Assembly: GCA_025060595.1 (NCBI GenBank)
Contig: JANXBX010000007.1
Coordinates: 1-64,000 of the forward strand
Source of the DNA: Synergistota bacterium
GTDB lineage: Bacteria; Synergistota; GBS-1
DNA: 64,000 nt
Reading direction: 5' to 3'
Part shown: one piece after another, positions 44,931 to 54,289 of the stretch
Position numbering within the stretch: position 1 is the first letter of the stretch
Layout: every line of letters starts with the position of its first letter
The notes under the pieces: model-generated
What the model was told of the DNA's origin: nothing
What the model saw: the letters and a program-made list of their open reading frames with translations, nothing else
Databases searched by the model: none
Program-made: the position numbers and the translations under genes

Positions 44931-46109
44931 ATGAGTAGGGTAGTCATACTTTCAGCAGTTAGAACTCCAGGAGGGAGGTTTGGAGGTTCTCTATCATCTT
45001 TCACAGCAGCGGAGCTAGGAGCTATTGCTATTAGGGAAGCCATTATAAGAGCAAATATACCTATTGAAGTAATTGGAGAAGTAATAATGGGCAACGCCTG
45101 GCAAGCAGGGGTTGGACCTAATGTAGCAAGAATAAGCGCAATCTTCGCAGGGCTACCTGAAAGCGTATCAGCCTTTACGGTTAATAAAAGATGCGGTTCC
45201 GGTTTAAAAGCAGTAATGCTTGGAGCCGATGCTATATTATTAGGAAGGGAAAAGGTAGTGGTAGCAGGAGGAACAGAAGCAACAAGTCAGGTCCCCTATA
45301 TACTTCAAGGTGCAAGATGGGGATACAAGATGGGTCATCAAGAAATATACGATGCCCTTCACAAAGATGGTTTCTTCTGTCCTATGGCTAATATGATGAT
45401 GGGAGCCACAGCAGAAATCTTGGTTCAAGAATACAATATATCTCGAAGAGAACAAGATGAATACGCTCTGGAATCACACAGAAGAGCTATACACGCTATT
45501 GACTCTGGAAAATTTAATGAAGAAATCGTTCCAGTAGAAGTTAAAGACAAAACAGGCACCTTTTTATTTAAACAAGATGAAATTCCTCGCAGAGATACCT
45601 CTCTTGAAAAACTTGCAAAACTTCCTCCTGTGTTTAAAGAAAACGGTACTATTACTGCTGGAACAAGCTCTGCTTTATGCGATGCGGCAGCAGCCGTTGT
45701 CCTAGCTGATGAAGACTGGGCAAAAGCCGAGGGCTTAAAACCTTTAGCAAGAATACTTTCATATACAAGTATCGGAATAGCACCAGATCACATGGGATTA
45801 GGTCCTGTAAAAGCTGTTCCTAAAGCACTATCATTAGCAGGTATCTCTTTAAAAGATATAGATTTAATAGAACTTAACGAAGCATTTGCAGCCCAAGTAA
45901 TAGCTGTAGAAAGGGAACTTGGCTTAGATCACACAAAAGTAAATATACACGGAGGAGCAATAGCACTAGGACATCCTATTGGAGCAACAGGATCTAAAAT
46001 TCTGACAACTTTAATCCATGCCCTTAAAACTTATGACAAGCAATTTGGTCTTGTGACTCTTTGTATAGGTGGAGGACAAGGTATTGCTATGGTGATCGAA
46101 AGATTATAA
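44931..46109 (+). CDS. Acetyl-CoA C-acetyltransferase (thiolase)
   Basis: 392 residues from ATG 44931, ten bases after GGAGG (earlier ATGs at 44922 and 44925 are too close). Catalytic Cys in NKRCGSGLKAV, active-site NEAFAAQ, His in NIHGGAIALGHPIGATG and second Cys in TLCIGGGQGIAM. Cleaves or forms acetoacetyl-CoA or longer 3-oxoacyl-CoAs. Last gene of the aminotransferase operon, it would convert the CoA-transferase product to acetyl-CoA. Confidence 0.94.
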   Translation: MSRVVILSAVRTPGGRFGGSLSSFTAAELGAIAIREAIIRANIPIEVIGEVIMGNAWQAGVGPNVARISAIFAGLPESVSAFTVNKRCGSGLKAVMLGADAILLGREKVVVAGGTEATSQVPYILQGARWGYKMGHQEIYDALHKDGFFCPMANMMMGATAEILVQEYNISRREQDEYALESHRRAIHAIDSGKFNEEIVPVEVKDKTGTFLFKQDEIPRRDTSLEKLAKLPPVFKENGTITAGTSSALCDAAAAVVLADEDWAKAEGLKPLARILSYTSIGIAPDHMGLGPVKAVPKALSLAGISLKDIDLIELNEAFAAQVIAVERELGLDHTKVNIHGGAIALGHPIGATGSKILTTLIHALKTYDKQFGLVTLCIGGGQGIAMVIERL

Positions 46110-46616
46110 TATTTCTATTTTTAAACTCTCGCTCATCTCTTTCAAAGCCCATTTGTGTTTTTCCTCTGTTATACTTGCACACCCATCCTTATAAACCTTA
46201 ACTGGATAACCTAACATCTTGGCATGAGCGCTCGTATAGAGAACACATATATTTGTTAAAACCCCAACAACGTATATTTCATTTATTTTTTCCTTTTCAA
46301 GAATATCTTTAAGCTGAGTTTCTATAAAGCCATCATAAGTTTTCTTTTCTACCAAGATATCCTCGGGTTGAGGTGCAATCTCATCTATAACTTTAGCCCC
46401 CCAACTTCCCTTACTTGCATGAGGAGGCCAATCCTTAAATTCTTTATCATCTTCAGAATGAGCATCACATATGTAAAATACTTTTCCTTCCTTCCTAAAC
46501 TCATGAACCCTTTCTTTAATAAAGGGGACTATCCTCCTACCAGATTCACCAATATAGAGCTTCCCAGCAGGGTTTACAAAATCATTAAGCATGTCAATTA
46601 CAAATAAAGCTTTCAT
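46104..46616 (-). CDS. Isochorismatase-family hydrolase, nicotinamidase-like
   Basis: 170 residues from ATG 46616. Catalytic Asp in [14 protein letters not shown], putative metal ligands in ICDAHSEDDKEF and WPPHA, Lys in VEKKTYDGF, and the nucleophilic Cys in GVLTNICVLYTSAHA. This arrangement fits nicotinamidase (nicotinamide to nicotinate, NAD salvage), though other amidases share it. Ends convergently with the thiolase gene, overlapping by 6 bases. Confidence 0.85.
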   Translation of the reverse strand: MKALFVIDMLNDFVNPAGKLYIGESGRRIVPFIKERVHEFRKEGKVFYICDAHSEDDKEFKDWPPHASKGSWGAKVIDEIAPQPEDILVEKKTYDGFIETQLKDILEKEKINEIYVVGVLTNICVLYTSAHAKMLGYPVKVYKDGCASITEEKHKWALKEMSESLKIEIL

Positions 46617-46848
46617 CTTCCTCACCCCCTTTATTAAGCATAATAGATATAAGTTTATAGAGCTCTTTCTCTTCTAAGAAAGAGACGAGAAAGAGCTCTA
46701 TTTCCCACTTTCCAGGAGATACTTCCTCTATCTCTGAAACTTTTAAGGGAAGAACGCCAAAAAGGTGAATATTTTCTAATAAAAACTTTATTTTCTTATA
46801 ACTATCTACCTTTAGACTTACCAGGCGAATATGGGAAAACTTTCGCAA
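46594..46848 (-). CDS. Small protein between glyA and the nicotinamidase-like gene, DUF4911-like
   Basis: 84 residues, TTG start at 46848 overlapping the glyA end by 31 bases; its end overlaps the next gene by 23. Content [20 protein letters not shown] and a hydrophobic, acidic C-terminal half resemble the small DUF4911-type proteins, but I am not certain. Function unknown. An inverted repeat of 15 bases lies inside it. Confidence 0.55.
   Translation of the reverse strand: MRKFSHIRLVSLKVDSYKKIKFLLENIHLFGVLPLKVSEIEEVSPGKWEIELFLVSFLEEKELYKLISIMLNKGGEEDESFICN
46657..46701. repeat. 15-base perfect inverted repeat inside a small gene
   Basis: ATAGAGCTCTTTCTC (46657-46671) and GAGAAAGAGCTCTAT (46687-46701) are exact complements around a 15-base loop. 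The repeat lies in the coding frame of the small gene (encoding [13 protein letters not shown]), so it may be chance plus codon choice, or a processing or attenuation hairpin within the glyA operon. Confidence 0.8.
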
Positions 46849-48056
46849 ATTTCCTTAACCCTACTTTTAACTAAAGAAAGCTCCCTTTCATTATATCTAT
46901 TTTTAATCGCTCTATATATAAGATCAGCAATCTCCTCCATTTCTTTAGTTCCCATGCCTCTTGTTGTCAAAGCTGGTGTTCCTAATCTTATTCCACTTGT
47001 TATAAATGGAGAATTAGGATCGTAAGGAATCATATTCTTATTTACAGTAATTCCCACACTCTCTAAGAGTTTTTCAGCTTCTCTTCCGGTTATATTAAAA
47101 TTTCTTAGGTCAATCAATATTAAATGATTATCCGTACCTCCACTTACAAGCCTAAAACCTCTATCTTTAAGAGACTTCGCAAGAACCTTAGCATTCTCAA
47201 CTATTTTTTGAGCATACTCCTTAAAGCTAGAAGTTGACGCCTCAAGGAAGCACACCGCTTTTGCCGCTATCACATGCATTAATGGCCCGCCTTGTATACC
47301 TGGGAAAACCATCTTATCTATTTGAGAAGCATATTCTCCTTTACACAAAATAAAAGCACCTCGTGGTCCCCTCAGGGTTTTGTGAGTTGTAGAAGTAATA
47401 AAGTCAGAATGAGTTACAGGGTTAGGATGAACGCCACCTGCTACTAAGCCAGCTATATGAGCCATATCAACCATAAGATAAGCATTTACAGCATCAGCTA
47501 TCTCCTTAAACTTTTTAAAGTCTATTACTCTAGGATAGGCACTTGCTCCCGCAACTATAAGCTTTGGTCTTTCTTTTTCTGCTAATTTATAAATTTCCTC
47601 ATAGTTTAACAATTCCGTTTCCCTATCTACACCATAATGAACAACCTCATAGAATATCCCTGAAAAGTTAACAGGACTCCCATGAGAAAGGTGTCCTCCA
47701 TGAGCCAGATTCATCGCCATCAGCTTCTCTCCAGGCTTTAAAAATGCAAAATAAACTGCCATATTAGCTTGCGTTCCACAATGAGGTTGAACATTAGCAT
47801 GCTCAGCACCAAAAAGCTCACAAACTCTCCTTTTTGCTATTTCTTCAATCCTTTCTACATATTCACAACCACCGTAATACTTCTTACCAGGATATCCCTC
47901 AGCATACTTATTTGTTAAAACCGATCCCTGAGCCTCAAGTATCGCTAAAGAAACAAAGTTCTCACTTGGGATAAGCTCAAGATGCTCCTTTTGTCTCCTC
48001 TCTTCACTAGCTATAAGAGACGCTATCTCTGGATCTACCTTCGCAATAAAATTCAT
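46818..48056 (-). CDS. glyA: Serine hydroxymethyltransferase
   Basis: 412 residues from ATG 48056, six bases after GAGGAGG. Interconverts serine and glycine, yielding methylene-tetrahydrofolate. [10 protein letters not shown] near the start, [29 protein letters not shown] and the PLP lysine in [13 protein letters not shown]. Supplies the one-carbon pool used by PurH and Fhs of this window. Confidence 0.96.
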   Translation of the reverse strand: MNFIAKVDPEIASLIASEERRQKEHLELIPSENFVSLAILEAQGSVLTNKYAEGYPGKKYYGGCEYVERIEEIAKRRVCELFGAEHANVQPHCGTQANMAVYFAFLKPGEKLMAMNLAHGGHLSHGSPVNFSGIFYEVVHYGVDRETELLNYEEIYKLAEKERPKLIVAGASAYPRVIDFKKFKEIADAVNAYLMVDMAHIAGLVAGGVHPNPVTHSDFITSTTHKTLRGPRGAFILCKGEYASQIDKMVFPGIQGGPLMHVIAAKAVCFLEASTSSFKEYAQKIVENAKVLAKSLKDRGFRLVSGGTDNHLILIDLRNFNITGREAEKLLESVGITVNKNMIPYDPNSPFITSGIRLGTPALTTRGMGTKEMEEIADLIYRAIKNRYNERELSLVKSRVKEICESFPIFAW

Positions 48057-48059
48057 CAC

Positions 48060-48557
48060 TTACCTCCTCTCTACTTTTAAGATTTCTTTTATTAACCTTA
48101 TAGCATCCTCAGGAGAGGATGCTTCATATATCCCTTTAGCCTCGAAGCCTCTCCTTTTAAGTTCCCAACCAGCCAAACTTACAACAGGTTTTTCAAGCCT
48201 TAAACCTATTGCAATTTCACTCAGGGTCCCATATTCCCCTTCAAAGGCTACTAATATATCTGATGCCTGCGCTATAATGAAATTTCTAAAATGACCTAAA
48301 GCTGTTGGAATAGCGTAAGTTAAATATGGATTTCCTTCATCACGAGAAGAACCGGGAAGTATCCCTATCACTACACCTCCCTCTTGATACACCCCTTTAG
48401 CCACTGCTTCCATTATTCCCCCTCTTCCACCACAAAGCGTAACCCACCCTTCTCTAGCTATTAACCTGCCCATTTTAATTGCAGAGTCTTCAACATCTTG
48501 GCTAAGATTATAACCTCCACCAATCACTCCCACATAAAGCTTCTTTTCCAAAACCAT
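48060..48557 (-). CDS. SLOG-domain protein, TIGR00725 family
   Basis: 165 residues, Rossmann-like SLOG fold related to the LOG lysine-decarboxylase-like proteins. Segments VGVIGGGYNLSQDVEDSAIK, LCGGRGGIMEAVAKGV (nucleotide-binding glycine loop), GILPGSSRDEGNPY and EGEYGTLSEIAIGLRLEKPV. The family is thought to bind nucleotides or related ligands, function undefined. Four bases before glyA, in the same unit. Confidence 0.85.
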   Translation of the reverse strand: MVLEKKLYVGVIGGGYNLSQDVEDSAIKMGRLIAREGWVTLCGGRGGIMEAVAKGVYQEGGVVIGILPGSSRDEGNPYLTYAIPTALGHFRNFIIAQASDILVAFEGEYGTLSEIAIGLRLEKPVVSLAGWELKRRGFEAKGIYEASSPEDAIRLIKEILKVERR

Positions 48558-48704
48558 CCCCCCTTTTCTCCTAATTTTATCATATATAAAAGCTTTATCT
48601 TCTAATTATAAAGCAAACCTTTTAGTTTCTCTACAATGCGTGTCTTTGTTTTCTATATCTTGTGGTATATACTAAAGAAGATCCTAGATATTGGGGGTTG
48701 TTAA

Positions 48705-49199
48705 ATGAAGTGCCCTTTTTGTGGAGAACCGGAAAGTAAAGTTATAGATTCAAGACCTGTTGAAGATGGATCAGTTATAAGGAGGAGAAGAGAGTGCTTA
48801 AAATGCACAAAGAGATTTACTACTTATGAAAGAATAGAATCTCACTCTATACTTGTTATAAAGAAAGATGGAAGAAGAGAGATGTTTGACAGAGAAAAAA
48901 TAATAAGAGGACTTTTAAAAGCCTGTGAAAAGCGTCCTGTATCAAGGGAAAAAATCGAGGAAATAGCTGATGGAATAGAAGCAGAATTGAGATCTGAAGG
49001 AAGAAAAGAAATAACAAGTAAGGAAATAGGGGAGAGAGTTATAGAGGCTCTTAAAGAACTTGATAAGGTAGCTTACGTTAGATTCGCTTCCGTTTATAGA
49101 GAATTTACAGATTTAACACATTTTATAAAGGAGCTAGAAAACCTATTGAATAAAACCATAGAGATAAAGGAGGCGAAGAGGAATGGTAAAGAACCTTAA
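48705..49199 (+). CDS. nrdR: Transcriptional repressor NrdR
   Basis: 164 residues. N-terminal zinc ribbon (CPFCG at 3-7, CLKC further on, [20 protein letters not shown]) and an ATP-cone ([20 protein letters not shown]). Binds dATP/ATP and represses ribonucleotide reductase genes. It directly precedes nrdD, overlapping by 17 bases, so it may control its own operon; no clear NrdR box was found upstream. Confidence 0.95.
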   Translation: MKCPFCGEPESKVIDSRPVEDGSVIRRRRECLKCTKRFTTYERIESHSILVIKKDGRREMFDREKIIRGLLKACEKRPVSREKIEEIADGIEAELRSEGRKEITSKEIGERVIEALKELDKVAYVRFASVYREFTDLTHFIKELENLLNKTIEIKEAKRNGKEP

Positions 49200-51267
49200 C
49201 CTCTTCGAATTTGGTGAAACAACAGATAAAGCGCTGCTTGTTGAGGCAATATCAAGAGAGGAAACTAGCTCTTGGGATCCTAGAAAAATATACGAGGCTC
49301 TCATAAGAGAAGCAAAAGTAGAGCCTTTGATAGCTCACCAAATAACGAAAGAGGTAGAAGAAATTTTGTTAAACAGCGGAATAAAACGTACAACAACCGC
49401 TTTTATAAGAGAACTTGTAAATGTAAAGCTTTTTGAGCATGGTTTACCTGGAAGAATAATGGACCATGCCCGCGTTGGTATGCCAATATATGACGTAGAA
49501 GAGGTTATATTCTTCCCAAACAAGGAAAACTCTAACACGTCTCATAATCCAGAATCCATAAACTTAACTATAGCTGAAACTATATTAAAAGAATACGCTC
49601 TAAAAAAGGTATTCTCCCCTGATGTTGCTGACGCTCATCTTGAAGGAGATATTCATATTCATGACCTTGGCATGATAAATAGACCATACTGTTCTGGTCA
49701 ATCCCCAGCATACGTCGTTAAGTTTGGCTTAAATATCCCCTCTATTACTTCTGTTTCTTACCCAGCTCGCCATGCAGAAGTTCTACTTGCTCATCTTTTG
49801 AAGATGACCTCCGTTCTTCAAAATCACTTTGCGGGAGCAATAGGTTGGGATGCAGTTAATATGTTTTTTGCTCCATTCATCGAAGGCAGATCAGATAAAG
49901 AGGTCAAACAATTAGCTCAGATGTTAATCTTTGAATTTAATCAACTTGCAGGTGGAAGAGGAGGCCAGGTGGCCTTTACAGATATAAACCTCTATTGGGA
50001 GATTCCAGCTCACTTTAAAGATGTTCCAGCTTTAGGACCAGGTGGAAAACTTACCGATAAAACTTACGGAGAGTACTTGAAAGAATCTCAAAGGTTTCTA
50101 AAGGCATTATTTGAAGTATATCTCGAAGGAGATGCTCAGGGTAAACCTTTCTTTTTCCCCAAACCACTCCTTCACATAACTGAGGAATTTTTTAAAACCC
50201 CTGGGTGGGAAGAATTCTTAGAACTTGCATGCGAAGTTGCATCTGAAAAAGGAAATACCTATTTCGTATTTGACAGAGGAGGACAAGCTAAACTCTCAGA
50301 ATGCTGTCGACTTCAGTTCGAATTAACTGAAGAGGACTTGAGAGAAGCGTCTACTCCCTGGAAAATGAGATTTTCAGCACTCCAAAATGTAACTATAAAC
50401 CTCCCGAGGATAGCCTACAAAGCCAAAACGCAGGAAGAGATCTTCAAAGGAATAGATAAAGCTATGGAGCTTGCCATCTTGGCACACCTTCAAAAAAGGG
50501 ACTTCATTAAGAAACTCTTAAGCTTGGGAATAGTAAGTCCATTAACACTTTTACTAATAAACCATGATGGAGAACCCTATCTCCGTTGGAATAAGGTCTC
50601 CTTCCTAATAGGACTTCTAGGATTAAACGAAGCAGTACAATATTGGACAGGTAAGGAACTTCACGAATCTGAGGAGGCTTATAAACTGGGACTTACAATA
50701 GTAAACTATATGTCATTAAAATGTCAAGAGCTAGGCCAAAAGTTTAACCTGAGACTCGTTCTTGAGCAAACACCTGCAGAATCTACCGCTTATCGCCTTG
50801 CTCGCCTTGACTTAAAACACTATCCTGATAAAGCTTCAAGGGTTGTTAAAGGAAGTATTCATGATGGGGGGGTTTATTACACGAACTCTACGCACCTAAA
50901 TTATTCAGCAGACATTAACCCAATAGAAAGGGTTATAAAGGAAGGGGAATTTCATCCGCTTATAAAAGCAGGAGCTATAACTCACATCTGGATGGGTGAA
51001 TACAAACCAAATCCGAAAGCCTTAGCCAAATTTGTAGAGAAAACATTTAGAAATAGTCAAAATACCCAGATAGCCTTTTCTCCAGAATTTACTATATGTC
51101 TAGACTGTGGGAAAACCTCAAGAGGCTTAAATGAATTCTGCCCCTACTGTAGATCCAAAAACATAGATGGTATAACAAGAATAACCGGATACTTTACAAG
51201 AACATCAAGCTGGAACAAAGGTAAGAAAGCGGAATTAAAAGATAGAAGGAGGCTCAAAATAGCTTGA
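49183..51267 (+). CDS. nrdD: Anaerobic ribonucleoside-triphosphate reductase (class III)
   Basis: 694 residues. An ATP-cone-like N-terminal domain ([20 protein letters not shown]), the reductase core ([42 protein letters not shown]), then the zinc site with CLDC and CPYC near 640-655. The glycyl-radical glycine is expected in [12 protein letters not shown] near the C-terminus. Reduces ribonucleotides without oxygen. Overlaps nrdG by 4 bases. Confidence 0.95.
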   Translation: MVKNLNLFEFGETTDKALLVEAISREETSSWDPRKIYEALIREAKVEPLIAHQITKEVEEILLNSGIKRTTTAFIRELVNVKLFEHGLPGRIMDHARVGMPIYDVEEVIFFPNKENSNTSHNPESINLTIAETILKEYALKKVFSPDVADAHLEGDIHIHDLGMINRPYCSGQSPAYVVKFGLNIPSITSVSYPARHAEVLLAHLLKMTSVLQNHFAGAIGWDAVNMFFAPFIEGRSDKEVKQLAQMLIFEFNQLAGGRGGQVAFTDINLYWEIPAHFKDVPALGPGGKLTDKTYGEYLKESQRFLKALFEVYLEGDAQGKPFFFPKPLLHITEEFFKTPGWEEFLELACEVASEKGNTYFVFDRGGQAKLSECCRLQFELTEEDLREASTPWKMRFSALQNVTINLPRIAYKAKTQEEIFKGIDKAMELAILAHLQKRDFIKKLLSLGIVSPLTLLLINHDGEPYLRWNKVSFLIGLLGLNEAVQYWTGKELHESEEAYKLGLTIVNYMSLKCQELGQKFNLRLVLEQTPAESTAYRLARLDLKHYPDKASRVVKGSIHDGGVYYTNSTHLNYSADINPIERVIKEGEFHPLIKAGAITHIWMGEYKPNPKALAKFVEKTFRNSQNTQIAFSPEFTICLDCGKTSRGLNEFCPYCRSKNIDGITRITGYFTRTSSWNKGKKAELKDRRRLKIA

Positions 51268-51944
51268 GTATAAAGGTTGCGACTTGGCTTGAAACAAGCT
51301 TTATAGATTGGGACGGCAATATAACAGCAGTACTTTTCACACCAGGCTGTAATTTCCGCTGCCCCTTCTGTCATAATCACGAAATAGTCTTTTACAAAGG
51401 AGAAGGAGCTCCCTTAGAAGAAGTTTTAGAATCTTTAGAAAAATACAAAGAATGGTTGGATGGCATAGTAATAAGCGGAGGAGAACCGACTATACATGAA
51501 ATGTTACCAGATGCTATCAAAATGATAAAAGAAAAGGGATGGAAAGTTAAGCTTGACACAAATGGTTCTAATCCTGAAATGATCGAATTGCTTCTTAAAG
51601 AACAATTGGTAGATTATATAGCGATGGATATTAAAACTTCTTTTGACAAATATGAAAAGGTTACCGGAGTGAAGGTTAATAAAGAAGCAATCTTAAGAAG
51701 TATAAAAATATTACTTCCATTAGAAGGAAAAGTGGAATTTAGAACAACAGTAGTGCCTCATGCTGTTAGCGCTGAAGATATTCGAGAAATAAGAAAAATT
51801 ATAGGAAGTAGGGCAAAATACGTACTTCAAGCTTTCTCCCCAGAAAACACTAGCAATCCCTTTTTTAAAAATCTTAAACCTTACAAAGCTTGCGAAGTTC
51901 GCCTTTGGGACAAAAATGCTATACTCCGAGGATTTAAAGATTAG
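51264..51944 (+). CDS. nrdG: Anaerobic ribonucleotide reductase activating protein (radical SAM)
   Basis: 226 residues, TTG start overlapping the nrdD stop. Radical SAM motif C29-x3-C33-x2-C36 in FTPGCNFRCPFCHN; VISGGEPTIHEMLPDAIKMI and LDTNGSNPEM follow, as in the NrdG2 group. Generates the glycyl radical on NrdD. With nrdR-nrdD it is the only ribonucleotide reductase set in the window, supporting strict anaerobic life. Confidence 0.93.
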   Translation: MSIKVATWLETSFIDWDGNITAVLFTPGCNFRCPFCHNHEIVFYKGEGAPLEEVLESLEKYKEWLDGIVISGGEPTIHEMLPDAIKMIKEKGWKVKLDTNGSNPEMIELLLKEQLVDYIAMDIKTSFDKYEKVTGVKVNKEAILRSIKILLPLEGKVEFRTTVVPHAVSAEDIREIRKIIGSRAKYVLQAFSPENTSNPFFKNLKPYKACEVRLWDKNAILRGFKD

Positions 51945-51959
51945 ATATATAATATAACT

Positions 51960-53066
51960 TCACTCTGGTTCTCTTCCCGTCCTCGCATTATTTCCCTGAA
52001 ATGTTGGCCAGTTAGACTGAGAACTGCTCGTTTTCACACAATAAAGTTTTCCACTAACAGTTCCTACAAAAAGCCTTTCCCCTTTTGCCACAGGAGATGA
52101 ATAAGCTACATTATCTAATTCAAGACTCCACCTTTTCTCACCGCTTGAAGTCTCGATACAATAAAGCTTACCTTTTAAATCAACAAAATAAATATATCCA
52201 GCCGTAGGACATAGCGAAGAAGGATATCCTCCATCAGCTTTATAAGACCAAATAATGCTTCCTCTTTTAGGGCTTATAGCATATAAGCTACCATCTGATA
52301 GAGATAAGAGAACTTTATTATCGCTATAAGAAGGGGGAGAAACTATTTTTTTGTTAAATGAAACTTCCCACAATTTTGCTCCATCATCAAGGTCTAAACA
52401 ATAAAGCTTTCCTGAAGATGTAGCTACATATACTTGACTATTATCATCTATACACACTTCTAGTTCCACAGGAGCATCCGAATCAAAATTCCATAAAACC
52501 TCACCATTAGAAACACTTATACAGTAAACCTTCCCCAAAGAAGAACCTATAACAAGTTTCCCTTTTTCTATAGCTGGAGATGCATATAAAGCTCCTTCTA
52601 ACTTCTTAAGCCAAACAGGGTTTCCGTCTAGAGAAAATGCATATATACTACCATCTGTACTTGCAAAAAACATTTTATTCTCATATAAGGCAGGGGATGA
52701 GGTCAATGGAGAAGAAACCTCTTTTTCCCAAATCCTACTACCGTTATCCAAACTTAAACAATAAATTTTACCCTTTGTCAACGCAGAAGAGGTTATAAAA
52801 ACTCTTCCACTCGCCATAAGAGGTGTTGAAAAAATAGTTTCATCCTCGCTTAGCTCTACTCTCCAAACCACTCTACCATCCACATCAAGACAAACAACCA
52901 ACCCTTCTAAACCATTAATAACTATTTTATTCCCATCTATGCTTGGAGAAGAGTATACTGAAAAACCTAAAGAGTAGCTCCATATTTCTTCCCCTTCTTC
53001 CTCTTCTTCACAAGCATGTAAGCTAAGACATAAAACCACTATTAGAAGAAGTAATAGTTTTTTCAA
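51960..53066 (-). CDS. PQQ-like beta-propeller lipoprotein
   Basis: 368 residues. Signal peptide with lipobox LHAC (Cys at 19), then an acidic linker and seven to eight repeats of the type GKLYCIxxxxGxxxW (for example GKVYCISVSNGEVLWNF and GKLYCLDLDDGAKLWEV), the PQQ/BamB-like blade pattern. Could be an outer-membrane assembly factor or a surface sensor; no PQQ-enzyme active-site residues were recognised. TTG start overlaps the coiled-coil gene stop by 4 bases. Confidence 0.85.
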   Translation of the reverse strand: MKKLLLLLIVVLCLSLHACEEEEEGEEIWSYSLGFSVYSSPSIDGNKIVINGLEGLVVCLDVDGRVVWRVELSEDETIFSTPLMASGRVFITSSALTKGKIYCLSLDNGSRIWEKEVSSPLTSSPALYENKMFFASTDGSIYAFSLDGNPVWLKKLEGALYASPAIEKGKLVIGSSLGKVYCISVSNGEVLWNFDSDAPVELEVCIDDNSQVYVATSSGKLYCLDLDDGAKLWEVSFNKKIVSPPSYSDNKVLLSLSDGSLYAISPKRGSIIWSYKADGGYPSSLCPTAGYIYFVDLKGKLYCIETSSGEKRWSLELDNVAYSSPVAKGERLFVGTVSGKLYCVKTSSSQSNWPTFQGNNARTGREPE

Positions 53067-53713
53067 GATTTTCCCTCATCTCCTTTTTCTTTTGAAAGCT
53101 TTCTAAAAGTTTTTTCAAGTTGAAGAAAAACTAAAAAAGATAAAAGAACTAAATTAACTATCAAAAGACTAATTATCTTAAACTGGGTTCCTTTGGAATT
53201 CTCAAACTCTCTTTTGGAGAGTTCAGTAAGCTTTCTAAGCTCTTCTCCCGCCGATATCAAATGATCCTTAAGAGCCTGAGCCTCCTTTGTCAGATCTTCA
53301 ACATTTTTAAACACCACCATGGCTCTTCTCATTACAGTAGTGAGAAAATCAAGTTTACTTAGAAACTCTTCCCTTACAAACTTACTTTCCTCATCCAACC
53401 TCTTTAAGATATCCCCACGTAAGCCATCCAAGAGCCCTTTAATAGAAAGGATCTCCTCTCTCAACGGCTCAAGATCGGTTCTAGAAGCCTCTATTTTCTT
53501 AAAAATTTCCATTAAAATCTTTTGAAGTTCAGAAAGACCAATTTGTAAAGTTTTTAAGGTTTCCGAAAAACCTTTAATGTCCTCTCCTGTTATAACTATG
53601 CTCCCCACTTGAGGCTGAAGATGCACAGTTCCAATCTCTCGGGAGTAAACCTCTGAGGTCAAAAAAACAAGAAAAATTATACCTATTAATATTAACCCTC
53701 GTTTCTTTTTCAA
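53063..53713 (-). CDS. Secreted/membrane coiled-coil protein, unknown function
   Basis: 216 residues. Signal peptide (about 1-24), a long helical region with heptad-like leucines (LKTLQIGLSELQKILMEIFK, REEILSIKGLLDGLRGDILK) and one membrane segment near 178-198 followed by a short basic tail. Predicted periplasmic coiled coil anchored in the inner membrane. Co-translated with the propeller lipoprotein. TTG start 9 bases after AAGGAGG. No family recognised. Confidence 0.8.
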   Translation of the reverse strand: MKKKRGLILIGIIFLVFLTSEVYSREIGTVHLQPQVGSIVITGEDIKGFSETLKTLQIGLSELQKILMEIFKKIEASRTDLEPLREEILSIKGLLDGLRGDILKRLDEESKFVREEFLSKLDFLTTVMRRAMVVFKNVEDLTKEAQALKDHLISAGEELRKLTELSKREFENSKGTQFKIISLLIVNLVLLSFLVFLQLEKTFRKLSKEKGDEGKS

Positions 53714-53750
53714 TTAGGGGCACCTCCTTTTTTAACTAACCTTATCAGGC

Positions 53751-54200
53751 TTAAAAGTAATCTTTATTGTTAAGAACCCATCGTAAAAAGGGGTATCCTA
53801 ATGCGAAACAAGCAATAGCCTCTCCTAAAGCTATATACATAACTGTAACCCAATAAGGAAGATTAAAGATGAAATGTAAATATAAACTTACTCCAAAAGC
53901 ATTAACTACAATAGGAGGTAAGGGGGCAAGCTGTGGTTTTGGCATAATTGAGGTTAAGAATCCAGCAAGTAAGGTGCATAAGCTCCCCCCAATTACGTCC
54001 CATACACCTAGTCCGCCATATATATTAGCAACTATACATCCTCCAAACAAACCCCACATATAAACCCTTCTCACATAAGGCAAAACTGTGAGAGCTTCCG
54101 TAATTCTAACCTGGACAGGGCCATAACTTATAGGAGCTAAGAGAATAGTTAGAACAGCATACAAGCTTCCTATTAAGGCTACTTTTGTTATGATCTTCAT
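53751..54200 (-). CDS. queT: Queuosine precursor ECF transporter substrate component QueT
   Basis: 149 residues, about five membrane segments, with KVALIGSLYAVLTILLAPIS, SYGPVQVRITEALTVLPY and GGCIVANIYGGLGVWDVIGG, the QueT signature. It binds a queuine precursor and needs an ECF module such as ecfA1-ecfA2-ecfT at 15207-17621. No ribosome binding site precedes the ATG. A -10 lies only 8 bases upstream, so the transcript is probably leaderless and no preQ1 riboswitch can fit. Confidence 0.87.
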   Translation of the reverse strand: MKIITKVALIGSLYAVLTILLAPISYGPVQVRITEALTVLPYVRRVYMWGLFGGCIVANIYGGLGVWDVIGGSLCTLLAGFLTSIMPKPQLAPLPPIVVNAFGVSLYLHFIFNLPYWVTVMYIALGEAIACFALGYPFLRWVLNNKDYF

Positions 54201-54207
54201 GGTAGTT

Positions 54208-54213
54208 ATTATA
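54208..54213 (-). promoter_or_regulatory. Extended -10 promoter giving a leaderless queT mRNA
   Basis: On the minus strand TGGTATAAT occurs, with TATAAT at 54213-54208, followed by seven bases and the queT ATG at 54200. Transcription would begin about one or two bases before or at the ATG. A poor -35 is expected for an extended -10. The gap contains no Shine-Dalgarno sequence. Confidence 0.6.
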
Positions 54214-54289
54214 CCACAATCTTATGATATACTTAGAAAGTGAAGAAAAGAAGCAGAGAAATGGATAGAGGGTGGAGGAGGAGGAAAAA

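Noticed and set aside
54201-54289. preQ1 riboswitch upstream of queT
   Set aside because: The promoter -10 lies 7 bases from the ATG, so there is no transcribed leader, and no C-rich aptamer motif is present.
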